Shown here: one piece after another, positions 27,601 to 36,321 of the stretch
Layout of the letters: every line of letters starts with the position of its first letter
Numbering within the stretch: position 1 is the stretch's first letter
Assembly (NCBI GenBank): GCA_021816775.1
Contig: JAKAXA010000027.1
Location: 1-46,247, forward strand
Length of the DNA stretch: 46,247 bases
Reading direction: 5' to 3'
From: Pseudomonadota bacterium
GTDB taxonomy: Bacteria > Pseudomonadota > Gammaproteobacteria > Steroidobacterales > Steroidobacteraceae
Made by a program: the position numbers and the translations under genes
The notes under the pieces: generated by a model
The model's database searches: none
Told to the model about the DNA's origin: nothing
What the model saw: the letters and a program-made list of their open reading frames with translations, nothing else

Positions 27601-28062
27601 CTGCGGATTGAAGCTCTCGCGGCGCGACAGGAACACGACATCGCGGCTGTCGGGCGTCCACCCGACGACGATGTTGTCGGGCATGGTCGCGATCCTGCCG
27701 TTCATGGGCGCATTGACCGAGCGCCAGGTCAGCTGCTTGACCGGACCGCCGTCAATCGAGACGACGTAGACGTCGGTGTTGCCGCGGTACCAGCCCGTAA
27801 ACGCCACCCATTTACCGTCGGGCGACACCATGGGGTGGGAGTCGTGGCCGGAATCCGCGGTGAGCCGCACGGCCTCACCGCCCTGCACCGGGACTTTCCA
27901 GACGGAACCGCCGGCCTCGAATACCACGGTATCCCCGTGGATGCTGGGGTAGCGGATCAATGCCTGCACCGGACCCGGCGCGGCCTGGGCGTGCGCATCG
28001 TGCGGGAGCAGAAAAAGGCAGAGCGCGGCGCCGAGCGCGCCGGCAAGTGTCCTGAACGTCAT
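24649..28062 (-). CDS. Tricorn-type S41 peptidase, exported
   Basis: The 1137-aa protein has a signal peptide (GALGAALCLFLLPHDAHA, cleavage near residue 25), then two beta-propeller regions with WD/PD40-type blades (for example SHPMVSPDGKWVAFTGWYRG and DPAWSPNGKWIAYIRADG), a Lys-rich insert, a helical C1 domain, a PDZ domain (about residues 825-930) and the S41 catalytic domain. The His of GSLGESHMYIFGGD, the Ser-Asp of GSASDGDIF (about residue 1008) and the Glu in WVVENIGVVP match the tricorn active-site set. It should act in the periplasm on peptides threaded through the propellers. ATG 28062 has GAGGA upstream. It is close to DUF885 and gamma-glutamyltransferase genes, suggesting peptide breakdown. 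Confidence 0.93.
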   Translation of the reverse strand: MTFRTLAGALGAALCLFLLPHDAHAQAAPGPVQALIRYPSIHGDTVVFEAGGSVWKVPVQGGEAVRLTADSGHDSHPMVSPDGKWVAFTGWYRGNTDVYVVSIDGGPVKQLTWRSVNAPMNGRIATMPDNIVVGWTPDSRDVVFLSRRESFNPQIERAFEVPVSGGLPSVLPMPWTGALSFNGGGTAVAYNKLSRILRPFHRKHYFGGQADNIFTYHLKSGQSTQLTHWKGEDTFPMWVGDTLYFASDRGAAGVLNLWAKNLKTGSTRQLTHFPIYDIDWPSAGNTGIALSDGGRLYVYSFASRKLSPVPVTVPLSGRHTLPYVYSAAKMIRAADVAPDGKLAVFSARGALFTVPAEYGHTTDLSTRVASNDKDPAWSPNGKWIAYIRADGLDSQVMVRSADGHGTPRALTPNGGVTYSGPLQWSPNSRWLTYTNSRQQLWLVNTRTGKRKEVTTDRQMIVDAFQDVAFSPDSRWLAFSKHLPNHLRALFIVNVDTDALHQVSRGNFSDSRPVFSHNGKYLFFVSARLVNPVISSYNFSASGVVPDGLYVTTLQAATPSPFAPRTQRPTAGSHKAKPHKSKSKGKGKGKGKHNGKAKSKKLHVKIDFAGLIQRAAQVPVPAANITQVDESKGVVYYATMPVPVLGGAIPGEVPQLRAYKLAKRKGLTLVSGIGSGFALSADGSTLLYELQGNWVLRPAKFSKQAKVKTLDTAHMQMQVDPRAEWAEIFNEAWRNVRDYFVNPELIKRKWATIGKHYRALLPLVQDREDLNYVMANMIGSLGESHMYIFGGDTGWKSPPQPTAGLGVEFALNAATGRYYLKRIFRGDNTVPGYYAPLAQPGLKVKTGDYVLAINGAPLSAPTNPYSLLQGTLGQTMSLTIAATPTGKPWTILVRPIVNSGKLHLLHWINENRREVDRLSGGKVGYVYLNDMEATGLHEFVRQFYSQIDKPGLIIDDRWNLGGFIDTILFNQLTQKMVAAWVNRHGAHYQSPENAYIGHMAALINHGSASDGDIFAYRFQQYHLGPTIGSRTWGGVRGYDNQFTLLDGGQQVVSEIAMYGAHSKWVVENIGVVPSIPVHVNPGLLARHNEDTQIDTAVNVLLKEIKREPVIVPQPPPWTPAFPQQPSYPPCPVTSGTCQ
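26290..26329 (-). repeat. Hexamer repeat encoding a Lys-Gly insert in the tricorn protein
   Basis: About six to seven copies of a six-base unit (CTTGCC or CTTGCT on the + strand) encode alternating Lys-Gly and Lys-Ser. The insert HKSKSKGKGKGKGKHNG lies between the propellers and the catalytic half, a likely flexible and very basic linker. Copy number could vary in frame. Confidence 0.85.
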
Positions 28063-28261
28063 TGAGCAATCCTCGTTTGCGACCCCAAGAGATGGCACGA
28101 GGGCCCGTTCAATGGGCCCCGTCGATTCGAATTGATTAGTGCCGGGGATTCTGCGCGCAAGGCCATTGGGTGGCAAGAGTCACGCGCCGCGCGCCGCGCC
28201 GGCGGCCCGGCTCTCGAGAGGCCCGTGTTGGAACCTTCCGCGCCGGTCAGATGCACCGAGC

Positions 28262-28910
28262 TCAGTGTCGCGTCGGCGTCAGTTCGCGGCGGTGGCGTAT
28301 CGGGCCGGCCTCGAGACGGACGGAGGTCAGGTTCTTGCGGCGGTAGCGCGCGAGCGGTATGGCCAGCTGGCGCGCGGCGGTCTTTACGCGCGGCAGCGGT
28401 TCGGGATCGGATTTGGCCCACCACGACGGCCGCTCGCGCAGGAAGCGATTGACGGTGATCGGACCGACGCCATGGAAGCGGTCGAGGCGCCTCTCGAGGC
28501 CTCGGCAGGCGCGCACCGAGGCGTGCAATTGGCGACGGCTGCCGTGGTGCTGCGCCTGCCGCATCGTGCAATCGCGCAGGATCCTGGTCGCGGTCTTGGG
28601 GTCGTAGCGCAGGTAACCGCCCTCGCGCAGGACCGGTTTGACCAGAGTATCCCCGCCGGCGGCGAGGATCTGCCGGACTGAGCAGGCGATGGCGCGCGAC
28701 GCTCAGGTCAGTGCGCCGGGCGATGGCTTCACTGATCCGTGGGCCGAGCAGTACGCTCGCGAGGAACACTTGAACAGTTCCGCGTCGGTTCCCGCAGCGA
28801 GCCTGATGCCGAGCTGCTCGCAATACAGGCGCGATCGCGGCAGCGTGGCTTCGCTCAGGTCGCTTTGCGCGAATTGAATGGGTGCACGGCGCAGGGATGA
28901 GGCGCCTTTA
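28262..28910 (-). pseudogene. Helix-hairpin-helix (HhH-GPD-like) protein, frameshifted twice
   Basis: Three frames join into one protein. Frame A gives SRLYCEQLGIRLAAGTDAEL; after one lost base at about 28769-28772, frame B gives VFLASVLLGPRISEAIARRT; after one gained G at about 28672-28675, frame C gives ILAAGGDTLVKPVLREGGYL, RYDPKTATRILRDC and the HhH motif FHGVGPITVNRFLRE, ending at 28262. This order and spacing match a family of short HhH proteins related to endonuclease III-like DNA glycosylases. The 5' end is unclear and no start signal is seen. Conservation in all three frames argues for a recent break or sequencing error. Confidence 0.7.
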
Positions 28911-29030
28911 CGTCGGCGGTGACCGTGTGTGCTTCGGCCGACCGGCAGGCTCACGGGACGACGCCGATGCGTCACTGCCACGCTGCAGCCTTGAATGCGC
29001 CTGCGGCAACGGCTGCGGTCGCTGCCGCGC

Positions 29031-29294
29031 TCACCCCAACGTGGGCTCGATCCAGATCACGGCCCGACGGGTCATCTCGCCCGATGGATGATGCAGCCAG
29101 TTGCCCGGCGGCTCCGTCGGGCTGACCGACAGTGCGGCCCACTCGTTCTCATCGAGCACCTCGATATGGCCATCGAAGCTCTCGATCTGCACGGTGCGCA
29201 GCGCAGCATTGACGGCGATCACCTCGAACAGCTCACCGGAGTCCCACCGGACGTACCAGTGATTGAGACGAGGCAGAATTAGAGTCGAGTACAT
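29031..29294 (-). CDS. DUF6763 family small protein
   Basis: The 87-aa product starts at ATG 29294 with GGAG seven bases upstream. It has the pattern of DUF6763: LNHWYVRWDSGELFEVIAVN, then VQIESFDGHIEVLDENEWAAL and a PPGNWLHHPSGEM end. This is a small cytoplasmic beta-rich protein of unknown function common in gammaproteobacteria. It stands alone between the decayed HhH gene and the DUF885 gene. Confidence 0.82.
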   Translation of the reverse strand: MYSTLILPRLNHWYVRWDSGELFEVIAVNAALRTVQIESFDGHIEVLDENEWAALSVSPTEPPGNWLHHPSGEMTRRAVIWIEPTLG

Positions 29295-29561
29295 ATCGGA
29301 CTCCGTCGCAGCGGTCGGCTGGTGCGGGCAGTGGGCGCATTGAACTCCTGTTCAGTTCCGCTGAAGTGCCACAGGCCTCCTGCGCAGTCCTGTTTGCCGA
29401 TGGCGGTGCCCCGCGTCCGCGCGCTATCCGACCCCGCGCACAGTATCCGGGCGCGAGGCCGGACAGCCATACGGGGATTCCACGAGCAGGGCCTGCAACA
29501 GGCCCGCTGCCGCGGGGGGTGGGCGGGGCACCGTCGGCCGCTCGCCCCGCGGCGCGGGCGG

Positions 29562-31373
29562 CTACAGGCCGAGGGAGTGGCGCACGGGCTTGCCGGCCTG
29601 GCGGTTGCGGATCCAGCGGTCGATCACGTGATTGAGGATGGTGAGCGGCAGGGCGCCATGCTCGAGGATCGCGGCGTGGAAGTCCTTGATGTTGAATTTT
29701 GGGCCGAGGGCCTGCTCGGCCTTCTGGCGCAGATGCAAGATGTCCATCTGGCCGATCATGTAGGACAGCGCCTGACCGGGCCAGGCGATGTAGCGGTCGA
29801 CCTCGGTATTGATGTTCTGGCTGCTGAGCGCGGTGTTGTTCTCGAAATAGCGCACGGCCTGCGCCCTCGTCCAGCCCTCGGAGTGGATGCCGGTGTCCAC
29901 CACCAGGCGCACCGCCCGCCACATCTGCCAGTCGAGGTAGCCGAATTTGGAGTACGGATTGTTGTAGAGCCCCATCTGGTCGCACAGCGACTCGGTGTAG
30001 AGGGCCCAGCCCTCGCCGTAGGAGCTGTAATAGTCGAAGCGGCGGAATTCCGGCAGTCCCTTCAGCTCCATCGCGATCGGAATCTGCAGCTGATGGCCCG
30101 GGCGGCCCTCGTGGCAGACCAGCACCTGAATGTCGTATTTCGGCCGGCTCTGCGGCTTGTAGAGGTTGACGGCGATGTAGCCCGCGACGCTGCCATCGCC
30201 GGCCGGCGGCACCGAGTAGGCCGGATAGGTGTCGGGGGCGAGCGAGGCGGGGATCGCCCGCACGCCGTAGGGCACGCGCGGCAGGATCCAGAGGGGAAAG
30301 TACCTCACCAGCAGCGGGTTGACGCGCATGGCGGCGGCGCGGTACGCCTCGAGCAGGTGCGCGGGGCGCTTGTAATAGAAGCGCGGGTTGGTGCGCAGAT
30401 TGTGCACGAACTGCGGGTACGTGCCCTTGAAGCCGATCTGGTCGAACACGCGCTGCATCTGCGCGTGGATCTCGGCGACGCGCTTCAGGCCGATCTGGTG
30501 GATCTCGTGCGGCGTCAGGCCCGTCGTGGTGTACTTGCGGACCATGTAGGCGTAGTAGGCCTTGCCGTCGGGCAGCGCTTCGGCGGCGATGCTCGTGCGG
30601 CAGTGCGGCAGATACTCGTTGTCGAAGTACTGCTGCAGCTTGCGATAGGCCGGCGTGACCACCTGGGCGATCGCGGCCTTGGCCTCGGCGCGCAGCCGCG
30701 CCTGTTCGGCGGCCGGGATGAGCGAGGGCAGGTTCCTGAATGGCGCGTAGAAGGGGCTCGCTGCAGGGCTGGAGACGATGTTGGCGGCGATCTGGGCCGG
30801 CACGCCCTGCATCACCACCCGTGGTTCGGTCATGCCGTCCTTGACGCCCTGCTGCAGCAGGGCGATGGTCTCGTCCATGTAGGGCGTGAGCGTGCGCAGG
30901 CGCTCGATGTAGTGACGGTAGTCGGCAAGGGTCCGAAAGCGCAGGGTGTGGGTGAGGGTCCGCAGCGTCTGGATCCCCCACAGCTCATTCATCGGCATCA
31001 GATAGGTCTTCAGGTCGTAGCCCTGAGTCCGGATCTGGTAGCGATACTTGAACAGGTCGTAGCTGATGCGGTCCTCCCGGTCGAGCTGGCTGCGATCGAT
31101 GGCCGCGAGGCGCTTGAGCGTCTCGAGGTCTTCCTGGTGCTCCCGGGCGAGATTCGTCAGGCTCTCATTCGCCCATGACCCGTCGAACTGATGAAAGCCG
31201 TCGGCGGAGGCTTCGAGCGGATGCTCACGCATTTCCCGCTGCCACTCGGCGCGGAATAGCCGATGCAGGGCGACGGTCGCCACGTTCCCGGCCGCTGCAG
31301 CGGCCGCAGCGAGTGGCGACGCGCCGATCACGAGCACGGCGCAGAATGCGATCACTTTGGGCGCGCGAAGCAT
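29562..31373 (-). CDS. DUF885 family exported zinc-peptidase-like protein
   Basis: The 603-aa protein has a signal peptide (VIAFCAVLVIGASPLAAAAAA) and then the long helical DUF885 fold. The metal site is HEGRPGHQLQ (first His about residue 421) with a downstream EGWALYTESL about 37 residues later, the same HExxxH plus E arrangement as relatives resembling oligopeptidases. TPHEIHQIGLKRVAEIHAQM and GYLDWQMWRAVRLVVDTGIH are also family blocks. It probably hydrolyses peptides in the periplasm, but DUF885 activity is rarely tested. ATG 31373 has GGGGGAAT just before it. It is divergent from the sigma-FecR-receptor operon. Confidence 0.88.
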   Translation of the reverse strand: MLRAPKVIAFCAVLVIGASPLAAAAAAAGNVATVALHRLFRAEWQREMREHPLEASADGFHQFDGSWANESLTNLAREHQEDLETLKRLAAIDRSQLDREDRISYDLFKYRYQIRTQGYDLKTYLMPMNELWGIQTLRTLTHTLRFRTLADYRHYIERLRTLTPYMDETIALLQQGVKDGMTEPRVVMQGVPAQIAANIVSSPAASPFYAPFRNLPSLIPAAEQARLRAEAKAAIAQVVTPAYRKLQQYFDNEYLPHCRTSIAAEALPDGKAYYAYMVRKYTTTGLTPHEIHQIGLKRVAEIHAQMQRVFDQIGFKGTYPQFVHNLRTNPRFYYKRPAHLLEAYRAAAMRVNPLLVRYFPLWILPRVPYGVRAIPASLAPDTYPAYSVPPAGDGSVAGYIAVNLYKPQSRPKYDIQVLVCHEGRPGHQLQIPIAMELKGLPEFRRFDYYSSYGEGWALYTESLCDQMGLYNNPYSKFGYLDWQMWRAVRLVVDTGIHSEGWTRAQAVRYFENNTALSSQNINTEVDRYIAWPGQALSYMIGQMDILHLRQKAEQALGPKFNIKDFHAAILEHGALPLTILNHVIDRWIRNRQAGKPVRHSLGL

Positions 31374-31667
31374 GATTCCCCCTGGTACGCGTGGTTTTTC
31401 CGCAGTGTACCGGCTCGCTCAACGCGTGGCACGCCGGCGCAGTCCGCACGTGAGGCGCGACGGCACGGCCGGCGAGGGGAGTGGGGCGATCCGGCGGGCG
31501 GGCGGCGCGCGAGTACGATCATCCTCCCGGGGGTCGACGGCTCCAGGGGGGGCGATTGCCAGCGCCCTCGGCTTCCGCTAGCTTGGTCGTGACGGCGCGC
31601 CGATCCTGAACGCGCTTGGGGGGGCCATACTGCTGCGGGGCTGCTCTATTACTCGTGGAGACCCGCG

Positions 31668-32183
31668 ATGTCGCGGAGGACTTTGGCGAGCATGACGAAC
31701 GCGACCGTGCTGGTCGGGTGGCGCCAGCGTTGGAACCGCAGCCTGCTGCAGTTTCTCGGTCGGCGTGTGCGCTCGACGGTCGAGATCGAGGACCTGGCGC
31801 AGGAGATCTATCTGCGCCTGCTGCGCGCTCCGGACCTGCTGCAGGTGCGCAATCCCCAGGCCTACCTGCTGCGCGTGGCCGGACACGTCGTTGGCGAGTG
31901 GCGGCGCGAATACCCCCCCATGGAGAGCTTCTCCCCGGATGAGAGCGATGCGCCGGTCGATGAATGCCTGCCGGAGCTTGCCGTCGACGCCACACTGTCC
32001 GAGCAACGGCTGAACCAGCAGCTCGAGCAGATGTCTCCCATGATGCGCGCGGTGGTGCTGCTGCGGCTGCGCGATGAGTATTCCTACAAGCAGATCGCGC
32101 AGGAGCTGGAGTTGACCCTGCGCCAGGTGCGGCGCTATCTGGCGCACGGCTACGAACAATTGCGTGGCGTGCTCGATGAGTGA
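31668..32183 (+). CDS. ECF RNA polymerase sigma factor, FecI-like
   Basis: The 171-aa protein has sigma region 2 (TVEIEDLAQEIYLRLLRAPDL then NPQAYLLRVAGHVVGEWRR) and region 4 (MSPMMRAVVLLRLRDEYSYKQIAQELELTLRQVRRYLAHGYEQLR). This is the layout of iron-starvation-type (FecI) sigma factors, which are released when a receptor is loaded. ATG 31668 has GGAG about seven bases upstream; ATG 31692 is an alternative. The next gene, the anti-sigma FecR, starts within its last codons (8-base overlap). Probable targets are the receptor and gamma-glutamyltransferase genes downstream. Confidence 0.93.
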   Translation: MSRRTLASMTNATVLVGWRQRWNRSLLQFLGRRVRSTVEIEDLAQEIYLRLLRAPDLLQVRNPQAYLLRVAGHVVGEWRREYPPMESFSPDESDAPVDECLPELAVDATLSEQRLNQQLEQMSPMMRAVVLLRLRDEYSYKQIAQELELTLRQVRRYLAHGYEQLRGVLDE

Positions 32184-33384
32184 CCTGACGCGTTCAACGC
32201 AGAGCAGCCGGTTGTGGGGCGAGGAGGCGACCCAGTGGTGGGTGCTGCTGCACGGCGAGAGCGCAACGCCGGCCGACCGGCGCGAATTCCTCACGTGGGT
32301 GGCGCGCTCGCCGGAGAGGATCGAGGCCTACCTTCGGATCGAGCGGCTGATGACCGTGCTGCGCGCCGACACGGTGCGCTGGCCGGACACTCCCGCCGAG
32401 GCCCTGATCCGCACGGCCCGAGCCTCGGTGGAGCCCGTCGCGCTCGCTCTGACCGATGCAAGGGCGTGCCCGCCACCGGATTCCCGGCACTCTGAGGTGC
32501 GTAAGTCCGGACGTCCGCGCGCGCGTCTTCGCGCGGGCATCGCTGCTGCGGCGGCGCTGCTCGCCGCCGCGCTCGCGGCGTGGCTGTGGCTGCCCGGAGG
32601 GGCGCAGATCTACCGGACACACCTCGGCGAGCAGCGCTCGATTCTGCTCGCGGACGGTTCCCGGGTTACGCTGAACTCCGCCTCCGCCATCGAAGTCGAT
32701 CTGCGCAGGCACCGCCGGGTTATCCATCTGCTGCGGGGCGAGGCGCTCTTCCAGGTCAGTCACGATCCGGCGCGGCCGTTCGACGTGCACGCCGACGGCG
32801 AAGTGGTCCGGGCCATCGGCACGGAATTCAACATCGATCTGCTTGCTCGGGACGCCGCGGTGACCGTGCTGCAGGGTCGGGTAGCGGTCATGAGCGCCGC
32901 GCAGGCCAGAGCGCCGGTGCGGGCGGCACTGTTCGCGCCGGGCGCCGGGCGCGCGCCGGGTGTCGCCCCGCGGCTCGAGCGATTCCCGGCGCCTGCCGGT
33001 GCGCTGATCCTCGGGGTTGCGCAGCGTGTGTTCATCACCCCGCACGGCGTGAGTGCGCCGCGGCCGGTCCGCGACCTCACTGCGACCACCGCCTGGACGC
33101 GTGGGCAGCTGGTGTTCGAGCACCGACCCCTCGGGGAGGTGGTCGATGAGCTCGACCGGGACGGCAATCAGCACATCGTGATCGACAGCCCCGCGCTGCG
33201 CGAGCGGCAGGTCACCGGTGTCATTCAGCTGGATGACTCCCGCTCGCTGCTCGAGTTTCTCTCCGATGTGCCCGGCGTGGTGATCCGCCGCGGGAGCGAT
33301 GGGACGAGCGTCGTGACGCTGCAGCCGGCTCGCCCGCCAGAGATGAGCGGCGCTCACGCACGCATGAGTCCATCTCATCGCTGA
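32176..33384 (+). CDS. FecR-family anti-sigma regulator
   Basis: The 402-aa inner-membrane protein has an N-terminal DUF4880 domain (EATQWWVLLHGESATPADRREF, cytoplasmic, binds the sigma factor), one membrane helix (GIAAAAALLAAALAAWLWL, about residues 118-136), the periplasmic FecR domain (LGEQRSILLADGSRVTLNSAS ... HLLRGEALFQVSHDPARPF ... GTEFNIDLL) and a C-terminal STN-like fold (LVFEHRPLGEVVDELDRD). It senses the loaded receptor's signalling domain and then frees the sigma factor. ATG 32176 overlaps the sigma gene's stop; GTG 32164 is in frame. Residues about 225-280 form an Ala/Pro-rich stretch that is longer than usual. Confidence 0.92.
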   Translation: MSDLTRSTQSSRLWGEEATQWWVLLHGESATPADRREFLTWVARSPERIEAYLRIERLMTVLRADTVRWPDTPAEALIRTARASVEPVALALTDARACPPPDSRHSEVRKSGRPRARLRAGIAAAAALLAAALAAWLWLPGGAQIYRTHLGEQRSILLADGSRVTLNSASAIEVDLRRHRRVIHLLRGEALFQVSHDPARPFDVHADGEVVRAIGTEFNIDLLARDAAVTVLQGRVAVMSAAQARAPVRAALFAPGAGRAPGVAPRLERFPAPAGALILGVAQRVFITPHGVSAPRPVRDLTATTAWTRGQLVFEHRPLGEVVDELDRDGNQHIVIDSPALRERQVTGVIQLDDSRSLLEFLSDVPGVVIRRGSDGTSVVTLQPARPPEMSGAHARMSPSHR

Positions 33385-33503
33385 GCACGGCCAGAGCGAT
33401 TATTTTTTTTTCACGGGAGGGGGTCAACCCTGGCCAGACGCACTCTACCATAGGACTAAAGAGCGTCGATTATCGCCGCCAGGTCGTCAACGGGGAGGTT
33501 GCC

Positions 33504-36275
33504 ATGCATCGCCGATGGTCCGTGATTTCCGTGCTTGTCGCGTTGATCTGCCTGCTCTCGAGCGCCCCGTGGGCGGCGGCGGGCCCGACGCGAACCTTCG
33601 ATCTGGCGATCAGCAGTCAGCCGCTCTCCGCGGCGCTGCAGGAGCTGGCGCGCCAGAGCGGCATCCAGATCATCTTCTTTTCCAAGCTCACCGATGGCCA
33701 CAAGGCGCCCGCCGTGCGGGGCGACGTCACCATCGATTATGCGTTGCAGCACATGCTCGGCGGCACGCATCTGACCTATCGCCGGCTGAACGCGAACGTC
33801 ATCGAGATTCGCCAGCCCGGCGTGCCGCCCGTCGGCACGCTCGCCTCGAGAGCCGATCCGCCGCGGCTGCTCGCGGCGACGTTCGCTCATCCCGGCCCCG
33901 CTGCCGATCCTGCCGCGGATTCCCCGGGCACCGCTGCGGCCGATCCGGCCGCCGACCCGCCGCCGGCAAGCCAGACCGTGCTCAGCATTCCCCGCGTCCC
34001 CTCCGCATTGCACACGGTGATCGTCACCGGCACGCGAGAGGTCGGTGTGACGGAGGCGACCTCGCTCTCCCCGATCGACGTGGTGACCCCGACCGAGTTG
34101 GCCGCGACCGGAGCGACGAATCTGAATTCCGCCCTCAGCGTGCTGTTGCCGTCGTTCAATTTCCCGCAGTCGACGATCACTGATGCGACGGACGCCTCGG
34201 AGCCGGCGCAGCTGCGCGGCCTGTCGCCGAACGAGACCCTGGTGCTCATCAACGGCAAGCGGGTCCACGATACCGCGATCACCAACGTCGACGGCGAATT
34301 CGGCCGCGGCTCCTCGCCGGTCGATCTCGGCGCGATTCCCATCAACGCCATCGACCACATCGAGGTGCTGCGTGACGGTGCGGCCGCACAGTACGGCTCG
34401 GGCGCCATCGCGGGCGTCATCAACATCATCCTCAAGAAAGGCCCGCGGGGCGGCTCGTCATTCCTGTCGGCCGGGCAATACATCAAAGGCGACGGCCGAA
34501 CCGTGACGGGCGGGGTCGACGACGGCGTGGCGCTGGGGAGCAAGGGCTGGGTGCGCGTCAGCCTGAACGGCACCCGCCAGGGGTCGACCAATCGCGCCAA
34601 TCCGGACTTTCGCTTCCCCGGCGATCCGCTCTACGGCCACACCACGGTCCACTACGGCCTGCCGGACGAGCACACCCTGCAGGCCGCGATCAACATGCAG
34701 TATGACTTCAGCCCCGAAGTCCATCTGTACGGCTTCACCGTCGTGAACCACAGCAACGTGTGGGCGGGCGGATTCTACCGCGCGCTGTCGCAGTACGAGA
34801 ATACCCAGCCCGCCGCGGTTGCGGTGTATCCGCACGGCTTCCTGCCGATTGAAGCGAGCACCCTGTTCGATGACCAGGAGGTGCTCGGCGTGCGCGGCAC
34901 GGTGTTCGGCTGGCATTACGACATCAGCGCCGATACCGGCGGGAACTCGTGGAAGCTCAACACCGCGGACACCTTCAATTACTCGCTCGGTAGCGCCTCG
35001 CCGACCAACTTCTACATCGGCATGAACAAGATCCGCCAGAGCGTGGCGAACGCCGACTTCAAGCGGGTCTTCAACCCGAGCTGGGTGCAAAACGGCCTGC
35101 TGGTCGCCTGGGGCGTCGACTACGAGAGCGACAAGTTCACCACCTACCAGGGCGAGCCGCAATCCTACGCCGGCGCGGGAGCGCAGGTATTCCCGGGCTA
35201 CACGCCGCTCGATGCCGGCTCGCACTCGCGCAACAGCCGGGCGATCTACCTCGATCTCGAGAGCAACTGGACCAAGGCTCTCTCGACGGAATTCGCGGTG
35301 CGCCGGTCGCAGTACAGCGATTTCGGCGGCGCGACCACCTACGATCTGTCGGGCCGCTACGCGTTCAATAAAGTGGTTGCGCTGCGCGGGACCGCGGCGT
35401 CCGGCTTCCTCGCGCCGACGCTGCAGCAGGAGTACTACTCGAACACCTCGACCCTTTTCATCAACAACGTCCCGTACAACATCCGCCAGTTCCCGGTGAC
35501 CAATCCGGCCGCCCAGGCGCTTGGCGCGCAGCCCCTGAGGGCCGAGAAGTCGCACAGCTTCTCGGTGGGCCTCGTGCTTACGCCGCATGACGGTCTGTAC
35601 ATGACCCTCGATGCCTACCAGATCACGATTGCGCACCGCATCGTACTCAGCGGTGATCTGACCGGCGCGGCGGTGCAGAGCTACCTCACCTCGGTGGGTA
35701 TCCCGTTCGTCGACGGCGGCGCCTTCTTCTACAACGGAGTGGATACGCGCACGCGGGGCGGGGATTTCGTGGCGCACTACACGGTGCCGCTCGCAGCATC
35801 GCAGCTGGCCCTCAGCGCCGGCGTGAACTACAACAAGACCGAGATCACCGGCATCGCGCCCAACCCGCCGCAGGACGCTCTGCACGGACTAGTGCTGCCC
35901 ATCGTCAATCGGCAGGAGGCGGGCTTCCTCACCTCGTCTGCGCCGCTGACCAAGGCGTATATCCTGGCGGACTGGAACGTCGGCCACTGGGTCGCGCACG
36001 GCCAGCTCACTCGCTACGGGCAGTGGAGCAGCATCAGCAACAACGGCCCGAAGTACGACCAGACCTTCGGCGCGCGCCTCATCCTCGATGCCAGTCTGTC
36101 CTATCATCGCTCGGGCTGGATGCTGACGGTGGGGGGCAATAACGTCGGCAATACCTACCCGCAGCGCAATAACAATCTCAATAACTTCACGGGCATCTTC
36201 GCCTATCCGTTCTCCTCGCCGTTCGGCTTCAGCGGCGCGTACTACTACGGTACGGTGGCATATCGCTGGAACTGA
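33504..36275 (+). CDS. TonB-dependent outer-membrane receptor with STN signalling domain
   Basis: A 923-aa receptor. After a signal peptide (VLVALICLLSSAPWAAA), the STN domain (FDLAISSQPLSAALQELARQ ... DVTIDYALQHMLGGTHLTYR, about residues 30-105) can signal to FecR. A Pro/Ala/Asp-rich linker (about 120-165) leads to the plug (TGATNLNSALSVLLP, LRGLSPNETLVLINGKR, IEVLRDGAAAQYGSGAIAGV) and the beta-barrel, ending in Trp-Asn. The linker is unusually long and repetitive. GGGAGG six bases before ATG 33504 fixes the start. The sigma and FecR genes precede it and gamma-glutamyltransferase follows 46 bases later. The ligand is unknown; a peptide or gamma-glutamyl compound fits the context. Confidence 0.95.
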   Translation: MHRRWSVISVLVALICLLSSAPWAAAGPTRTFDLAISSQPLSAALQELARQSGIQIIFFSKLTDGHKAPAVRGDVTIDYALQHMLGGTHLTYRRLNANVIEIRQPGVPPVGTLASRADPPRLLAATFAHPGPAADPAADSPGTAAADPAADPPPASQTVLSIPRVPSALHTVIVTGTREVGVTEATSLSPIDVVTPTELAATGATNLNSALSVLLPSFNFPQSTITDATDASEPAQLRGLSPNETLVLINGKRVHDTAITNVDGEFGRGSSPVDLGAIPINAIDHIEVLRDGAAAQYGSGAIAGVINIILKKGPRGGSSFLSAGQYIKGDGRTVTGGVDDGVALGSKGWVRVSLNGTRQGSTNRANPDFRFPGDPLYGHTTVHYGLPDEHTLQAAINMQYDFSPEVHLYGFTVVNHSNVWAGGFYRALSQYENTQPAAVAVYPHGFLPIEASTLFDDQEVLGVRGTVFGWHYDISADTGGNSWKLNTADTFNYSLGSASPTNFYIGMNKIRQSVANADFKRVFNPSWVQNGLLVAWGVDYESDKFTTYQGEPQSYAGAGAQVFPGYTPLDAGSHSRNSRAIYLDLESNWTKALSTEFAVRRSQYSDFGGATTYDLSGRYAFNKVVALRGTAASGFLAPTLQQEYYSNTSTLFINNVPYNIRQFPVTNPAAQALGAQPLRAEKSHSFSVGLVLTPHDGLYMTLDAYQITIAHRIVLSGDLTGAAVQSYLTSVGIPFVDGGAFFYNGVDTRTRGGDFVAHYTVPLAASQLALSAGVNYNKTEITGIAPNPPQDALHGLVLPIVNRQEAGFLTSSAPLTKAYILADWNVGHWVAHGQLTRYGQWSSISNNGPKYDQTFGARLILDASLSYHRSGWMLTVGGNNVGNTYPQRNNNLNNFTGIFAYPFSSPFGFSGAYYYGTVAYRWN

Positions 36276-36321
36276 TGGCCGTGATCTGCAAGACTGAGTC
36301 ATTCTTGAACGATGCAATAGG

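Noticed and set aside
24805..28065. Two ORFs over 500 aa opposite the tricorn gene
   Set aside because: They mirror a strongly conserved protease in a high-GC genome and contain no recognisable domains or start signals.
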